Counted from the first letter of the stretch, positions 1-9,476 are shown. The stretch is DNA of 64,000 bases from Avibacterium volantium_A (GCF_049366555.1 NZ_JBMMGT010000005.1:1-64000), one strand, 5' to 3'. A program made the numbers and translations. The notes: generated by a model not told the origin, from the sequence alone.

Positions 1-346
1 AGGCGATTTTTCCCAATTTCCCACTTTCCCAATTGTTTTCTACACTCAGACAAAAAAATTTTTTTTCACGCTGCTAGAAAAATTTTTTGCTTATTGGCTA
101 GTAACCAAGAATATTAAAATTTTTCATTATGCTGATGATGTTTGATGAATGATAATTAGCCTTGGCAAAAGCTAGCAAAAAATAACAGTGATCCTAAATG
201 ATCCCTTTTTTCAACAATCGAAATAAAAAAGCCTTATAATACAATGCCTTAAATTACTGAATGGCGAACCCTCTCACCGCCATTCTATACTTTAAGGTTT
301 CCTTTTCTTTTCCAGAAATTTGCTATTTTAATTATTCTTTCATAGT
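1..346. other. intergenic, no gene seen
   Basis: No convincing coding frame lies left of cysK. The stretch is AT-rich with long A and T runs near 50-90 and a small hairpin (AATGGCG at 260-266 with CGCCATT at 278-284). I looked for tRNA-like structures and DnaA boxes and saw none. It probably holds the end of a transcript or the promoter of a gene left of the window. Confidence 0.5.
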
Positions 347-376
347 AAAAAAGGATTTATTCCTTAAAATAAATCC
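347..376 (-). terminator. intrinsic terminator after cysK
   Basis: On the minus strand a GGATTTATT stem (complementary arms at 353-361 and 368-376) is followed by six T residues. It lies about 30 bases beyond the cysK stop. Confidence 0.6.
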
Positions 377-403
377 CTTAAAGCTATTTGTAGTCAATAA
401 TGA

Positions 404-1354
404 TTAACCTTCAACCCCTTCAAACAATGCGGTGCTTAAATAACGCTCTGCGGCGGAAGGGAGAATGGCGACAATCAGTTTATCAGCAAATTCAGGCAAT
501 TTGGCAAGGCGATCGGCCGCAGCTACTGCTGCACCTGATGAAATGCCAGCTAGAATCCCTTCTTCCGCCATTAAATGGCGCGCGGTGGCAATGGCGGTTT
601 CGCTATCCACACGTTCTACGCGATCGATTAAGGAAAGATCGAGATTTTTCGGGATAAATCCTGCGCCGATGCCTTGAATTTTATGCGGACCTGGTTTCAC
701 TTCTTCGCCATTTAAGGTTTGTGTGATCACGGGGCTTTCTTCAGGCTCAACGGCAACAGAAAGAATTTGTTTGCCTTGATCAAGTTTGATGGCTCGCGAA
801 ATTCCCGTGATTGTGCCGCCTGTTCCCACTCCAGCGACCAACACGTCAATTTTGCCGTCCGTATCATTCCAAATTTCCAAGCCCGTGGTTTGGCGGTGAA
901 TCTCTGGGTTGGCGGGATTTTCAAATTGTTTCAGCATTACATAACGGTTTGGATCGCTTGCCACAATTTCTTCCGCTTTTGCAATGGCACCTTTCATTCC
1001 TTTCGCCCCTTCGGTTAGCACAAGATTAACGCCCAAGCCTCTTAATAAGCGTTTGCGCTCAGAACTCATTGTTTCTGGCATTGTGAGCGTTAATTTATAA
1101 CCGCGCGCGGCTGCCACATAGGCTAAGGCGATCCCTGTGTTACCGCTGGTGGCATCAACAATTTCTTTGTCTTTGGTGAGAATACCGTCTTTTTCCGCTT
1201 GCCAGATCATATTCGCCCCAATGCGGCATTTCACGCTAAAACTTGGGTTACGCCCTTCGATTTTCACCACAAGATTGCCATTGTTGCCAAAATGTTTAAG
1301 GCGGACTAAAGGGGTGCGTCCGATGGAATAAGAATTATCGCTATAAATTGTCAT
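404..1354 (-). CDS. cysK: cysteine synthase A (O-acetylserine sulfhydrylase)
   Basis: This 316-residue PLP enzyme makes L-cysteine from O-acetylserine and sulfide in the cytoplasm. The PLP lysine is K42 in a SVKCRIG context, and the TSGNTG substrate/phosphate loop is at 69-74. The frame is open 16 codons further upstream, but the ATG reading MTIYSDNSYSIGRTPL is preceded by AGGTGA and matches the usual family start. CysZ, the sulfate permease, lies just upstream on the same strand, so sulfate uptake and assimilation are neighbours here. A uptake core lies just ahead of the start. Because the sequence has SVKCR where many CysK have SVKDR, assignment to the CysK rather than CysM subgroup rests on overall resemblance. 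Confidence 0.93.
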   Translation of the reverse strand: MTIYSDNSYSIGRTPLVRLKHFGNNGNLVVKIEGRNPSFSVKCRIGANMIWQAEKDGILTKDKEIVDATSGNTGIALAYVAAARGYKLTLTMPETMSSERKRLLRGLGVNLVLTEGAKGMKGAIAKAEEIVASDPNRYVMLKQFENPANPEIHRQTTGLEIWNDTDGKIDVLVAGVGTGGTITGISRAIKLDQGKQILSVAVEPEESPVITQTLNGEEVKPGPHKIQGIGAGFIPKNLDLSLIDRVERVDSETAIATARHLMAEEGILAGISSGAAVAAADRLAKLPEFADKLIVAILPSAAERYLSTALFEGVEG

Positions 1355-1415
1355 TGTGTTCACCTGTTTAATTTGAATTAAAAGTGCGGTCATTTTTAGC
1401 ATAGTTTTTCGGCAA

Positions 1416-1457
1416 TAAAAAATAGCCGTTTGCTATATTTTATAACTAACGGCTATT
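1416..1457 (-). terminator. intrinsic terminator after cysZ
   Basis: Arms AATAGCCGTT (1421-1430) and AACGGCTATT (1448-1457) form a 10-bp stem followed on the minus strand by a T run. It separates cysZ from cysK, so the two genes may not be strictly co-transcribed. Confidence 0.65.
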
Positions 1458-1473
1458 TAGGCTTTAATTTCAA

Positions 1474-2322
1474 CTAGTTAATAAAGCGATCTGACTGATT
1501 TTTTAACGCATCTCGCTGATTATTGACAATTTTCGTGCGACTATTTTGTGTCGATTTATGATGCGGTTTAAATTCAAATAAGGCGTTATCGCGATATTTT
1601 TCCACCCACATTGCCGTTGCACCGCATACTGCCACAGGAATAATCACCAAATTGATGATTGGCACAAAGGTACAAAAAGTAATTAAGCCGCCAAAGGTTA
1701 AACTTAGCGTGCGTGTTTCGCCCAATTCATTACGCATAATATGGAAAGGAATTTTGTGGTTATCAAAAGGGTAATCGCAATATTGGATCGCCATCATCCA
1801 CGCAGTAAATAAAAAGGTCAGCACAGGCACGATAGACTGCCCTAATACAGGAATAAAACTTAGTAAAAACAAGGCGATAAGTTTTGGTAAGCTATACCAT
1901 AATTTTTGCCATTCACGCCCTAACATTCGTGGAATATCTTTGATGAAATCCATTGTACTCATTTCAATGAGATTTTCGCCCGTGAGCATTTGCTCCACTT
2001 TTTCTGCGAGCAAGCCGTTGAAAGGGGCGGCAATAAAGCCTGAAAGGGTGGTAAAGGCAAAATAAAATAGGGTTAAAAGCATAAAAATGGATAACGCAAG
2101 CAAAATGCCACTTAACCACGCCAACCAATCGGGAACATAGCTGATCAGGCTATCAATTAGCCCACCAATGTTACTCATAAACAGCCAAAACAGCCCCGAA
2201 AGCAATAAAATATTGAGCAAAATTGGCATAATCACAAAACGTCTTAAGCCTTTTTGTGTAATCAAATGCCAGCCCATCACAAAATAGTGAAAACCTTGTT
2301 TAAGTTCCTTTGCTTGCAACAT
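1474..2322 (-). CDS. cysZ: sulfate transporter CysZ
   Basis: This 282-residue inner-membrane protein imports sulfate for cysteine synthesis. Hydrophobic segments appear near residues 30-55, 68-95, 140-175 and 205-235, the pattern of the CysZ/EI24 family. It is longer than the roughly 250-residue E. coli protein because of a polar C-terminal tail rich in N, K, R and Q after about residue 250. It is transcribed divergently from zipA, the same arrangement I know from H. influenzae and E. coli. Confidence 0.9.
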   Translation of the reverse strand: MLQAKELKQGFHYFVMGWHLITQKGLRRFVIMPILLNILLLSGLFWLFMSNIGGLIDSLISYVPDWLAWLSGILLALSIFMLLTLFYFAFTTLSGFIAAPFNGLLAEKVEQMLTGENLIEMSTMDFIKDIPRMLGREWQKLWYSLPKLIALFLLSFIPVLGQSIVPVLTFLFTAWMMAIQYCDYPFDNHKIPFHIMRNELGETRTLSLTFGGLITFCTFVPIINLVIIPVAVCGATAMWVEKYRDNALFEFKPHHKSTQNSRTKIVNNQRDALKNQSDRFIN

Positions 2323-2483
2323 TACTTTTCCTAAAAAATCTATCTAATCAAATAAAAATGCGGTTTAGCATACAAAGTGCGGTGAAAAAAATCAATTTTT
2401 GCATATCACCGAATTTGCAAAATATGGTAAGCTATCAACCAATTTGTGCCGCCCTTTGGTTTAAAGTTGGGAGAAGACAAGTA

Positions 2484-3485
2484 ATGGATTTGAATACTAT
2501 TTTGATTATTTTAGGCATCATCGCCTTGATCGCTTTAGTGGTTCACGGAATATGGTCGAACCGCCGTGAAAAATCACAAATTTTTGAAAATGGCAAAACA
2601 TTTAGCAAAGATTATCGCGTTCGCCAACCACAAGAAAATCTTGATCAGCAGGTTCAAAATGAAAATGCCGCACAAGCTGTGCCAGAAAGCCTTCAGCCAG
2701 CTCAACAGCATTTAGATTTTGGCGCAGAACAACATACATTTTCTACACCTTCTACGCCTCAAAGAGAAGCCCCCCAAAATGTGGAGCAGGCGGTTAATCA
2801 AATTAAAATTAGTTTGCCAAATGAGCCAGAACCTATTCAAGCCAATGTTGAACCCGTTGTGAGCTATCAAACCCCGCAAAATTTGGCAACGGCAACTATC
2901 TCTGAAATTGAAGCGACAATTAACGCAGATGAAGGAATTCACGCAGAACACAAATTATCTGAAGTGTTAGCCAGTGCGCCAGAAACGCAGATTCAAATTG
3001 AACGTGAACGCCCAACCGTAGAATTTGAAGAAGTGGCAGAAAGCACACCAGCTCAACAGGCAGAAGAACAGCAAACGAGCCAAGCCCAAGACTTCTTGAT
3101 GCTTTATGTGGTATCACCAGAAAATCGTGATTTTAACGGCGCTGATTTAGCCAGAGTGCTTGATGATCTTGGTTTTATTTTTGGTCATCAACAAATTTAC
3201 CACCGCCACTTGGATCTCAGCGTGGCAAGCCCTGTGTTATTCAGTGCGGCGAATATTCAACAGCCCGGCACCTTTGATCCAAACAATATGGCCGATTTCT
3301 ACACCGTGGGCATCGCATTATTTATGCAGCTGCCGTCCCACGGTAACGATCTTGTTAATTTACGAATGATGATCCGTGCCGCCAAAACCCTTGCCGAAGA
3401 ACTGGGTGGCTTTGTGCTAACGGATCAGCAAGAAATTTTTGATGACAATGCGGAAAAAGCCTATTTGGCTAAAGTGAGTGCTTAA
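2484..3485 (+). CDS. zipA: cell division protein ZipA
   Basis: This 333-residue division protein anchors FtsZ to the inner membrane. Residues 5-24 form the N-terminal membrane anchor, followed by a long Q/E/P-rich linker and, from about residue 200, the compact FtsZ-binding domain beginning DFLMLYVVSPENRDFNG. The frame is open 58 codons upstream, but that part is not ZipA-like; the ATG of MDLNTILIILGIIALIAL gives the expected N-out anchor, so I start there. It is followed by ligA, as in E. coli and H. influenzae. Confidence 0.93.
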   Translation: MDLNTILIILGIIALIALVVHGIWSNRREKSQIFENGKTFSKDYRVRQPQENLDQQVQNENAAQAVPESLQPAQQHLDFGAEQHTFSTPSTPQREAPQNVEQAVNQIKISLPNEPEPIQANVEPVVSYQTPQNLATATISEIEATINADEGIHAEHKLSEVLASAPETQIQIERERPTVEFEEVAESTPAQQAEEQQTSQAQDFLMLYVVSPENRDFNGADLARVLDDLGFIFGHQQIYHRHLDLSVASPVLFSAANIQQPGTFDPNNMADFYTVGIALFMQLPSHGNDLVNLRMMIRAAKTLAEELGGFVLTDQQEIFDDNAEKAYLAKVSA

Positions 3486-3611
3486 AAAGACAGAAAAAAG
3501 CACCGCACTTTCTTTTATCGCAACTGGCGGGCCACTGTGTCCGCCTTAATTATTTGCTCAATATCTAATATTCAGTAAAACAAAAGTGCGGTGATTTTTT
3601 AGAAGGAATTA

Positions 3612-5636
3612 ATGATGACAGAACAACCCCTTGCCCAGCAAATTGAACAATTACGCCAAACCTTGCGCTACCACGAATATCAGTATCACGTTTTGGACGA
3701 GCCAAAAATTCCCGATGCAGAATATGACCGTTTATTCCACCAGTTAAAAGCCTTGGAGCAGGCTCACCCTGAATTTGCCGACAGCCACTCGCCCACCCAA
3801 CGTGTGGGGGCAAAACCTCTTGCAGGCTTTGCGCAAGTAACCCACGAAATTCCAATGCTTTCCTTGGATAACGCTTTTTCTGATGAAGAATTTAATGCTT
3901 TCGTGAAACGTATCCAAGATCGCTTAGGCGTGCTACCTGAGCCATTAACTTTCTGTTGTGAACCGAAATTAGACGGTTTAGCGGTCAGTATTTTGTATGA
4001 AAATGGTGTGCTAACCCAAGCGGCTACTCGTGGTGATGGCACAACAGGCGAGGACATCACTGCCAATATTCGCACCATTCGCAATATTCCGTTACAGCTT
4101 TTAACCGACAATCCGCCAGCACGTTTAGAAGTGCGCGGTGAAGTATTTATGCCACAAGCTGGCTTTGAAAAGCTCAATGAAATGGCGCTCGCCAAAGGGG
4201 AGAAAACCTTTGCTAATCCACGCAATGCAGCGGCAGGATCGTTGCGTCAGCTTGATCCCAAAATCACCCGCCAACGCCCATTAATGCTCAATGCTTATGG
4301 CATTGGTGTGGCAGAAGGCGTGCAGTTACCCGATACCCATTTTGCTCGCTTGCAATGGCTGAAATCCATCGGTATTCCTGTTAATAAAGAAATTGAGCTA
4401 TGTAATGGCGTGGAAAATGTGCTGAAATTCTACCGCACTATGGCAGAAAAACGTCCGCATTTAGGCTATGACATTGACGGCACAGTGCTGAAAATTAACG
4501 ACATTGCCTTGCAAGAACAACTTGGTTTTATTTCCAAAGCACCACGTTGGGCCATCGCCTATAAATTCCCTGCGCAAGAAGAACTCACCGTGCTAAACGA
4601 TGTGGAATTTCAGGTGGGAAGAACAGGCGCAATTACGCCCGTGGCAAAACTTGAACCTGTGTTTGTGGCAGGCGTAACCGTAAGCAACGCCACCTTGCAT
4701 AATGGCGATGAGATCGAACGTTTGAATATTGCCATTGGCGACACCGTGATTATCCGCCGCGCAGGGGACGTTATCCCACAAATTATTGGCGTAGTGGCAG
4801 ATCGCCGCCCTGCCAATGCAAAACCGATTATTTTCCCTACTTATTGTCCTGTGTGTGGCTCGGTGATTGTGCGTATTGAGGGCGAGGCCGTTGCGCGTTG
4901 TACCGGTGGCTTGTTCTGCGAAGCACAGCGCAAAGAAGCGCTCAAACATTTTGTTTCGCGTAAAGCGATGGATATTGACGGCGTGGGCGCAAAACTTATT
5001 GAGCAACTGGTGGATCGTGAACTCATTCACACCCCTGCGGATCTGTTTAAATTAGACGAAGTCACTCTAATGAGATTAGAGCGAATGGGGCCGAAATCCG
5101 CTGAAAATGCATTAAATAGCTTAGAAAAAGCGAAAAAAACCACCCTTGCACGTTTTATCTTTGCGCTTGGTATTCGCGATGTGGGCGAAGCCACGGCGCT
5201 CAATTTAGCCAATCATTTTAAAAATTTAGATGCAGTGAAAAATGCGGCTATTGAGCAACTACAAGAAGTGCCTGATGTGGGCGAAGTGGTGGCAAATCGC
5301 ATTTTCGTATTTTGGCGTGAACCACATAATGTGGACGTGGTAAACGATCTGATCAACCAAGGCGTACATTGGGACGATGTGCAAGTGCAAGAAGTGGGTG
5401 AAAATCCGCTAAAAGGCAAAACGGTGGTACTCACTGGTACACTCACCCAAATGGCACGCAACGATGCCAAAGCCTTATTGCAACAGCTCGGCAGTAAAGT
5501 TACTGGCAGCGTTTCCGCCAAAACCGATTATTTAATCGCGGGCGATAACGCAGGCTCGAAACTCAACAAAGCCCTTGAATTAGGCGTGAAAATTTTAACC
5601 GAAGAAGAATTTCTGACTATCGCTAATTCAATTTAA
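3612..5636 (+). CDS. ligA: NAD-dependent DNA ligase
   Basis: At 674 residues this is full-length LigA, which seals nicks during replication and repair using NAD+. The adenylated lysine is K119 in CEPKLDGLA. The OB domain, a four-cysteine zinc finger (CPVCG and later cysteines around 415-440), helix-hairpin-helix repeats and a C-terminal BRCT domain (about 595-674) follow in the normal order. The gene opens with two ATGs; the second (3615) would give the same protein less one residue, and GAAGGAATTA provides the ribosome site. It lies downstream of zipA. Confidence 0.97.
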   Translation: MMTEQPLAQQIEQLRQTLRYHEYQYHVLDEPKIPDAEYDRLFHQLKALEQAHPEFADSHSPTQRVGAKPLAGFAQVTHEIPMLSLDNAFSDEEFNAFVKRIQDRLGVLPEPLTFCCEPKLDGLAVSILYENGVLTQAATRGDGTTGEDITANIRTIRNIPLQLLTDNPPARLEVRGEVFMPQAGFEKLNEMALAKGEKTFANPRNAAAGSLRQLDPKITRQRPLMLNAYGIGVAEGVQLPDTHFARLQWLKSIGIPVNKEIELCNGVENVLKFYRTMAEKRPHLGYDIDGTVLKINDIALQEQLGFISKAPRWAIAYKFPAQEELTVLNDVEFQVGRTGAITPVAKLEPVFVAGVTVSNATLHNGDEIERLNIAIGDTVIIRRAGDVIPQIIGVVADRRPANAKPIIFPTYCPVCGSVIVRIEGEAVARCTGGLFCEAQRKEALKHFVSRKAMDIDGVGAKLIEQLVDRELIHTPADLFKLDEVTLMRLERMGPKSAENALNSLEKAKKTTLARFIFALGIRDVGEATALNLANHFKNLDAVKNAAIEQLQEVPDVGEVVANRIFVFWREPHNVDVVNDLINQGVHWDDVQVQEVGENPLKGKTVVLTGTLTQMARNDAKALLQQLGSKVTGSVSAKTDYLIAGDNAGSKLNKALELGVKILTEEEFLTIANSI

Positions 5637-5650
5637 TTATGCTGCAAATA

Positions 5651-5694
5651 AAAGAGCGGTGAAAAATCTTGAAATTTTCCACCGCTCTTTTTAT
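5651..5694. terminator. bidirectional terminator between ligA and hslU
   Basis: AAAGAGCGGTG (5651-5661) pairs with CACCGCTCTTT (5680-5690), extended by an A/T-rich inner stem, with T runs on both sides. It serves the convergent ligA and hslU. The arms differ from a pair of uptake cores by one base (AAAGAGCGGT instead of AAAGTGCGGT), suggesting a decayed paired-uptake terminator. Confidence 0.75.
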
Positions 5695-5710
5695 TTATAA
5701 CATCAATATA

Positions 5711-7042
5711 TTACAGAATAAAACGACTTAAATCTTCGTTTTCTACCACTTCGCCTAGAGCATCTGCAACGTAAGCGCTGTCAATGGTAACTTGTTCGCC
5801 GTTCATATCGCTAGCGTTGAAGGAAATTTTATCCATTAAACGTTCCATTACCGTATGCAAGCGGCGCGCGCCGATGTTTTCAGTTTTCTCATTGACACGG
5901 AAAGCGGCTTCAGCGATTTTCTTGATCGCATCTTGAGTGAAAGTAATATTCACGCCCTCTGTTGCCATTAAAGCTTTATACTGCTCGGTTAAAGACGCAT
6001 TAGGCTCAGTCAAAATTCGCTCAAAATCTTCCGCACTTAGGGCAGAAAGTTCCACACGAATTGGTAAACGACCTTGCAATTCAGGGATTAGATCGGAAGG
6101 GCGAGCCACTTGGAATGCGCCAGAGGCGATAAATAAAATATGATCGGTTTTCACCATTCCGTGTTTTGTGCTAACCGTTGAACCTTCGACTAATGGCAGT
6201 AAATCACGTTGTACGCCCTCACGCGAAACATCAGCGCCACTGTATTCGCCTTTTTTACAGATTTTGTCGATCTCATCAATAAACACAATGCCGTTTTGCT
6301 CTACCGCTTCAATGGCTTTTTGTTTGAGTTCTTCAGGATTAATTAATTTCGCCGCTTCATCATCAACAAGGGCTTTGAACGCGTCCTTAATTTTCATTTT
6401 GCGGGTTTTGGTTTTGCCGCTCGAAAGATTTTGGAACATTGACTGCAACTGGCTCGTCATTTCTTCCATTCCCGGTGGTGCCATAATTTCCACGCCCATT
6501 GATGGTGCAGCAACATCAATATCAATTTCGCGCTCATCAAGCTGTCCTTCACGCAATTTTTTGCGGAATACTTGGCGTGTGCTGCTATTGGTGTCGTGAT
6601 TTTCCACTTCACCCCATTGGTTTTTCGCTGGGGGTAATAAGGCATCTAAAATGCGATCTTCTGCTGCTTCTTCTGCACGGAAACGATTTTTTTCGATTTC
6701 TGTTTGACGCACGAGTTTCATCGCACTGTCGGTGAGATCGCGGATAATAGAATCCACTTCTTTCCCTACATAGCCCACTTCAGTAAATTTGGTGGCTTCC
6801 ACTTTGATGAAAGGCGCATTGGCTAATTTCGCTAAACGGCGTGCAATTTCAGTTTTACCCACCCCAGTCGGCCCGATCATTAAGATATTTTTAGGGGTAA
6901 CTTCGTGGCGTAATGGTTCTTGTAATTGCATTCTACGCCAGCGGTTACGCAGGGCGATAGCCACTGCTCTTTTAGCATCGGCCTGACCGATAATATGTTG
7001 ATCTAATTCAGAAACAATTTCACGAGGTGTCATTTCAGACAT
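5711..7042 (-). CDS. hslU: HslU, ATPase of the HslVU protease
   Basis: HslU is the AAA+ unfoldase that feeds proteins into the HslV peptidase. The 443-residue product has Walker A GPTGVGKT at 57-64, the GYVGKEV pore loop near 90, an I domain, Walker B (VFIDEID) and the C-terminal tail EDLSRFIL that docks into HslV. The frame runs 37 codons further upstream into the preceding gene, but MSEMTPREIVSELD is the family start and has a plausible ribosome site. Unusually, an SMR transporter gene separates it from hslV. Confidence 0.96.
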   Translation of the reverse strand: MSEMTPREIVSELDQHIIGQADAKRAVAIALRNRWRRMQLQEPLRHEVTPKNILMIGPTGVGKTEIARRLAKLANAPFIKVEATKFTEVGYVGKEVDSIIRDLTDSAMKLVRQTEIEKNRFRAEEAAEDRILDALLPPAKNQWGEVENHDTNSSTRQVFRKKLREGQLDEREIDIDVAAPSMGVEIMAPPGMEEMTSQLQSMFQNLSSGKTKTRKMKIKDAFKALVDDEAAKLINPEELKQKAIEAVEQNGIVFIDEIDKICKKGEYSGADVSREGVQRDLLPLVEGSTVSTKHGMVKTDHILFIASGAFQVARPSDLIPELQGRLPIRVELSALSAEDFERILTEPNASLTEQYKALMATEGVNITFTQDAIKKIAEAAFRVNEKTENIGARRLHTVMERLMDKISFNASDMNGEQVTIDSAYVADALGEVVENEDLSRFIL

Positions 7043-7086
7043 AATGTAATCCTTTTTTCTAAACCATTTATACAAAATAAATGGGA

Positions 7087-7407
7087 TTAATGTGATGTTA
7101 ATTTTAACACGATAACACCACCTACAATCATCATTGCCCCTAATGCTCGCCAAAATGTGAGTGCATCATCATAAAACAGCACGCCAACAATAAAAGCTCC
7201 AGCAGCACCAATTCCTGTCCATACGGCATAGGCGGTTCCCATTGGTATGGTTCGCTGTGCAAGGTAAAGCAATGTGCCACTGCCGATCATAAAAATAATC
7301 GCAAGCAGTGATCCCAACAGGGCTTTGTTAGGCTGGGTGGCAATTTTCAAGCCAATTGGCCAGCCAATTTCAAGCAAGCCTGCACAAACTAAATAAATCC
7401 ACGCCAT
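7087..7407 (-). CDS. gdx: SMR-family exporter, guanidinium exporter (SugE/Gdx) type
   Basis: The product is a 106-residue, four-helix small multidrug resistance transporter. E13 in AGLLEIGW is the essential proton/substrate glutamate, and YAVWTGIGAAGA is the signature that separates the SugE/Gdx group from EmrE-like pumps. Gdx proteins export guanidinium in exchange for protons. It starts 14 bases after hslV and ends 44 bases before hslU, so it is embedded in the heat-shock protease operon. I see no guanidine riboswitch ahead of it; it probably shares the hslV promoter. Confidence 0.85.
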   Translation of the reverse strand: MAWIYLVCAGLLEIGWPIGLKIATQPNKALLGSLLAIIFMIGSGTLLYLAQRTIPMGTAYAVWTGIGAAGAFIVGVLFYDDALTFWRALGAMMIVGGVIVLKLTSH

Positions 7408-7421
7408 TTTAAATCTACGCG

Positions 7422-7946
7422 TTATGGCAATTCTTCAATGGTGAAATTTGTGTTGGTATAAACGCAAATATCCCCTGCAATTTTGAGTGATTTTTCTACG
7501 ATTTCACGGGCTGAAAGATCGGTATTTTGCACTAACGCGCGTGCCGCAGACATTGCATAGTTGCCGCCCGAACCAATGGCCAAAATTTGATCTTCTTCAG
7601 GCTGTACCACATCACCAATTCCGGTAATGATCAGGCTTTCTTTCTCGTCTGCCACAATCAACATCGCTTCAAGTTTACGCAATGCGCGGTCGGTACGCCA
7701 ATCTTTAGCTAATTCCACCGCACTTTTAAGCAAATGCCCTTGGTGCATTTCCAGCTTACGTTCAAATAATTCAAACAGAGTGAACGCATCTGCGGTGCCG
7801 CCAGCAAAACCTGCCAACACTTTATTGTTATATAAACGGCGCACCTTGCGCGCATTACCTTTCATTACTGTGTTGCCAAGGGAAACCTGACCGTCTCCGC
7901 CCACAACCACCTTGCCATTACGGCGTACACTTACGATCGTTGTCAT
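7422..7946 (-). CDS. hslV: HslV, peptidase of the HslVU protease
   Basis: HslV is a proteasome-like threonine peptidase that forms a double hexamer capped by HslU. After removal of Met1, T2 of TTIVSVRRNGKVVVGGDG is the nucleophile; the conserved GDGQ and the GSGGNYA segment near 130 are present. It has the expected length (174 residues) and is the first gene of an hslV-gdx-hslU operon with a heat-shock promoter just upstream. Confidence 0.96.
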   Translation of the reverse strand: MTTIVSVRRNGKVVVGGDGQVSLGNTVMKGNARKVRRLYNNKVLAGFAGGTADAFTLFELFERKLEMHQGHLLKSAVELAKDWRTDRALRKLEAMLIVADEKESLIITGIGDVVQPEEDQILAIGSGGNYAMSAARALVQNTDLSAREIVEKSLKIAGDICVYTNTNFTIEELP

Positions 7947-7983
7947 AGAAGTTCCTTTTATTTTGGATAAAAATTTATCAGAG

Positions 7984-8011
7984 ATATGGGGATAAAAAAG
8001 ACAATTTCAAG
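7984..8011 (-). promoter_or_regulatory. sigma-32 heat-shock promoter of hslV
   Basis: On the minus strand CTTGAA (8011-8006) is followed after 14 bases by CCCCATAT (7991-7984), almost a perfect match to the sigma-32 consensus CTTGAA-N13-15-CCCCATNT. It lies 38 bases upstream of the hslV start. Confidence 0.85.
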
Positions 8012-8111
8012 TAGAAATAAGCAGATTATTTTTTGATAACCAAATTGTACTGTTCATTTAGAGTAGAAACAGCGGAAAAAATCGCCTTCAATGGCTTGAT
8101 TTCACTCCAAA

Positions 8112-8978
8112 TTAGACAAAAAAGATGCCAGCAAGAAAAGCGATAAACACGCCCATTCCCACATAATTATTATTTAAAAAGGCGTTGAAACAGTCCTCAC
8201 GGCGGCGATGACGAGTGAGTTTACATTGATAAACGAAAAGCAATGCCGTAAGCGCAAGTAAAATAAAATAACTATAATGCAAATGGGATTGATAACCGAT
8301 GAGAACGAGCAATCCTAAGGCAATAAATTGCAATAAGGCGATGATTTTATTGTCATATTGGGCAAATAAAATGGCGGTGGATTTTACCCCAATGCGTAAA
8401 TCATCATCACGATCCACCATTGCATATTGGGTATCATAAGCCACTGTCCAAGCTAAATTTGCCAAAAAAAGCAACCAACATTGTAAAGGCAGTTGCTCAA
8501 TTAATGCACCATAAGCCATTGGGATAGACCAACCAAAAGCCGTGCCTAAGAAAAATTGTGGAAGGTGGGTATAGCGTTTCATAAAGGGATAAATAAAGGC
8601 TAACATCACCGCAATAAAAGACAAGCCAATGGCGTAATAATTCAGAAATAGCACCAAAATAAAGGCGCAGAATATCAGCCCTGCAAAAAGTAATTTGGCT
8701 TCTTTTTCGCTGACTTTCCCCGTTGCTAAAGGACGATGTGAAGTGCGTTTTACTTTGCCGTCAATGTGGCGATCCGCATAATCATTAATCACGCAACCTG
8801 CTGCACGCATAATGATTACGCCGAGTACAAATACTATTAGCACCGAAATAGGCGGAAAATTTTTCTCTGCCAAAAACAATGCCCAAAGCGTTGGCCACAA
8901 TAACAATAATGTGCCAATGGGTTTGTCAAAACGCATTAATTGTGCGTAAGCAGTGAGTTTTTCCGAAAGTTGAGGCAT
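8112..8978 (-). CDS. ubiA: 4-hydroxybenzoate octaprenyltransferase
   Basis: UbiA is a polytopic membrane enzyme that prenylates 4-hydroxybenzoate in ubiquinone synthesis. The 288-residue protein carries the two aspartate-rich motifs: NDYADRHIDGKVKRT near 65-80 and YDTQYAMVDRDDD near 185-197. About eight hydrophobic helices surround them. I see no ubiC next to it. The gene stands alone between hslV and the divergent glpE. Confidence 0.95.
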   Translation of the reverse strand: MPQLSEKLTAYAQLMRFDKPIGTLLLLWPTLWALFLAEKNFPPISVLIVFVLGVIIMRAAGCVINDYADRHIDGKVKRTSHRPLATGKVSEKEAKLLFAGLIFCAFILVLFLNYYAIGLSFIAVMLAFIYPFMKRYTHLPQFFLGTAFGWSIPMAYGALIEQLPLQCWLLFLANLAWTVAYDTQYAMVDRDDDLRIGVKSTAILFAQYDNKIIALLQFIALGLLVLIGYQSHLHYSYFILLALTALLFVYQCKLTRHRRREDCFNAFLNNNYVGMGVFIAFLAGIFFV

Positions 8979-9105
8979 AGTCCTAAATCAGCTAAATCAA
9001 AAGTGCGGTTATTTTACTTGAAAAAATCGCAAAGGTCTTGAACAAATTGATCTATGTCAATAAGATAGCGCATTATTTCACGCATAAATAAAAATAAGGA
9101 AAAAA

Positions 9106-9441
9106 ATGACCGCACTTAAAGAAATCACGCCACAGCAGGCTTGGCAAATGATGAACGAAGAAAATGCCACGCTGGTGGACATTCGCGATTTCCCCCGTTT
9201 TACCCATAGCCACCCAAAGGGCGCGTTTCACTTAACCAATCAAAGCTATGGCGAATTTCAGCAAAAAGTGGATTATGATGATCCCATTATCGTCAGTTGT
9301 TATCACGGTATCAGTAGCCGTAATGTGGGTGCATTTCTTATCGAGCAAGGCTACGATAATGTGTATAGTATGCAAGGCGGTTTTATGGGCTGGGAACAAG
9401 CGGACTTACCGCTTGAAGGCGAAGCGGTGAAAGAGAGCTAG
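9106..9441 (+). CDS. glpE: thiosulfate sulfurtransferase GlpE
   Basis: This is a single-domain rhodanese of 111 residues that transfers sulfur from thiosulfate to cyanide or thioredoxin. The catalytic loop is CYHGIS with C65 as the persulfide-carrying residue, the same position as in E. coli GlpE. The HPxGA segment at 36-40 is also typical. It is monocistronic, ending at a good terminator. Confidence 0.92.
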   Translation: MTALKEITPQQAWQMMNEENATLVDIRDFPRFTHSHPKGAFHLTNQSYGEFQQKVDYDDPIIVSCYHGISSRNVGAFLIEQGYDNVYSMQGGFMGWEQADLPLEGEAVKES

Positions 9442-9450
9442 ACAAAAAGT

Positions 9451-9476
9451 GCGGGTGAAAATTCACCCGCTTTTTT
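9451..9476 (+). terminator. intrinsic terminator after glpE
   Basis: GCGGGTGAA (9451-9459) pairs with TTCACCCGC (9462-9470), followed by six T residues. Confidence 0.85.

Noticed and set aside
4593..5030. 145-codon open frame opposite ligA
   Set aside because: It lies entirely inside ligA on the other strand, has no ribosome site, and its H/N/C-rich composition is what the complement of this gene gives.
6168..6599. 143-codon open frame opposite hslU
   Set aside because: Antisense to well-conserved hslU codons, with serine- and leucine-rich low-complexity composition typical of a shadow frame.
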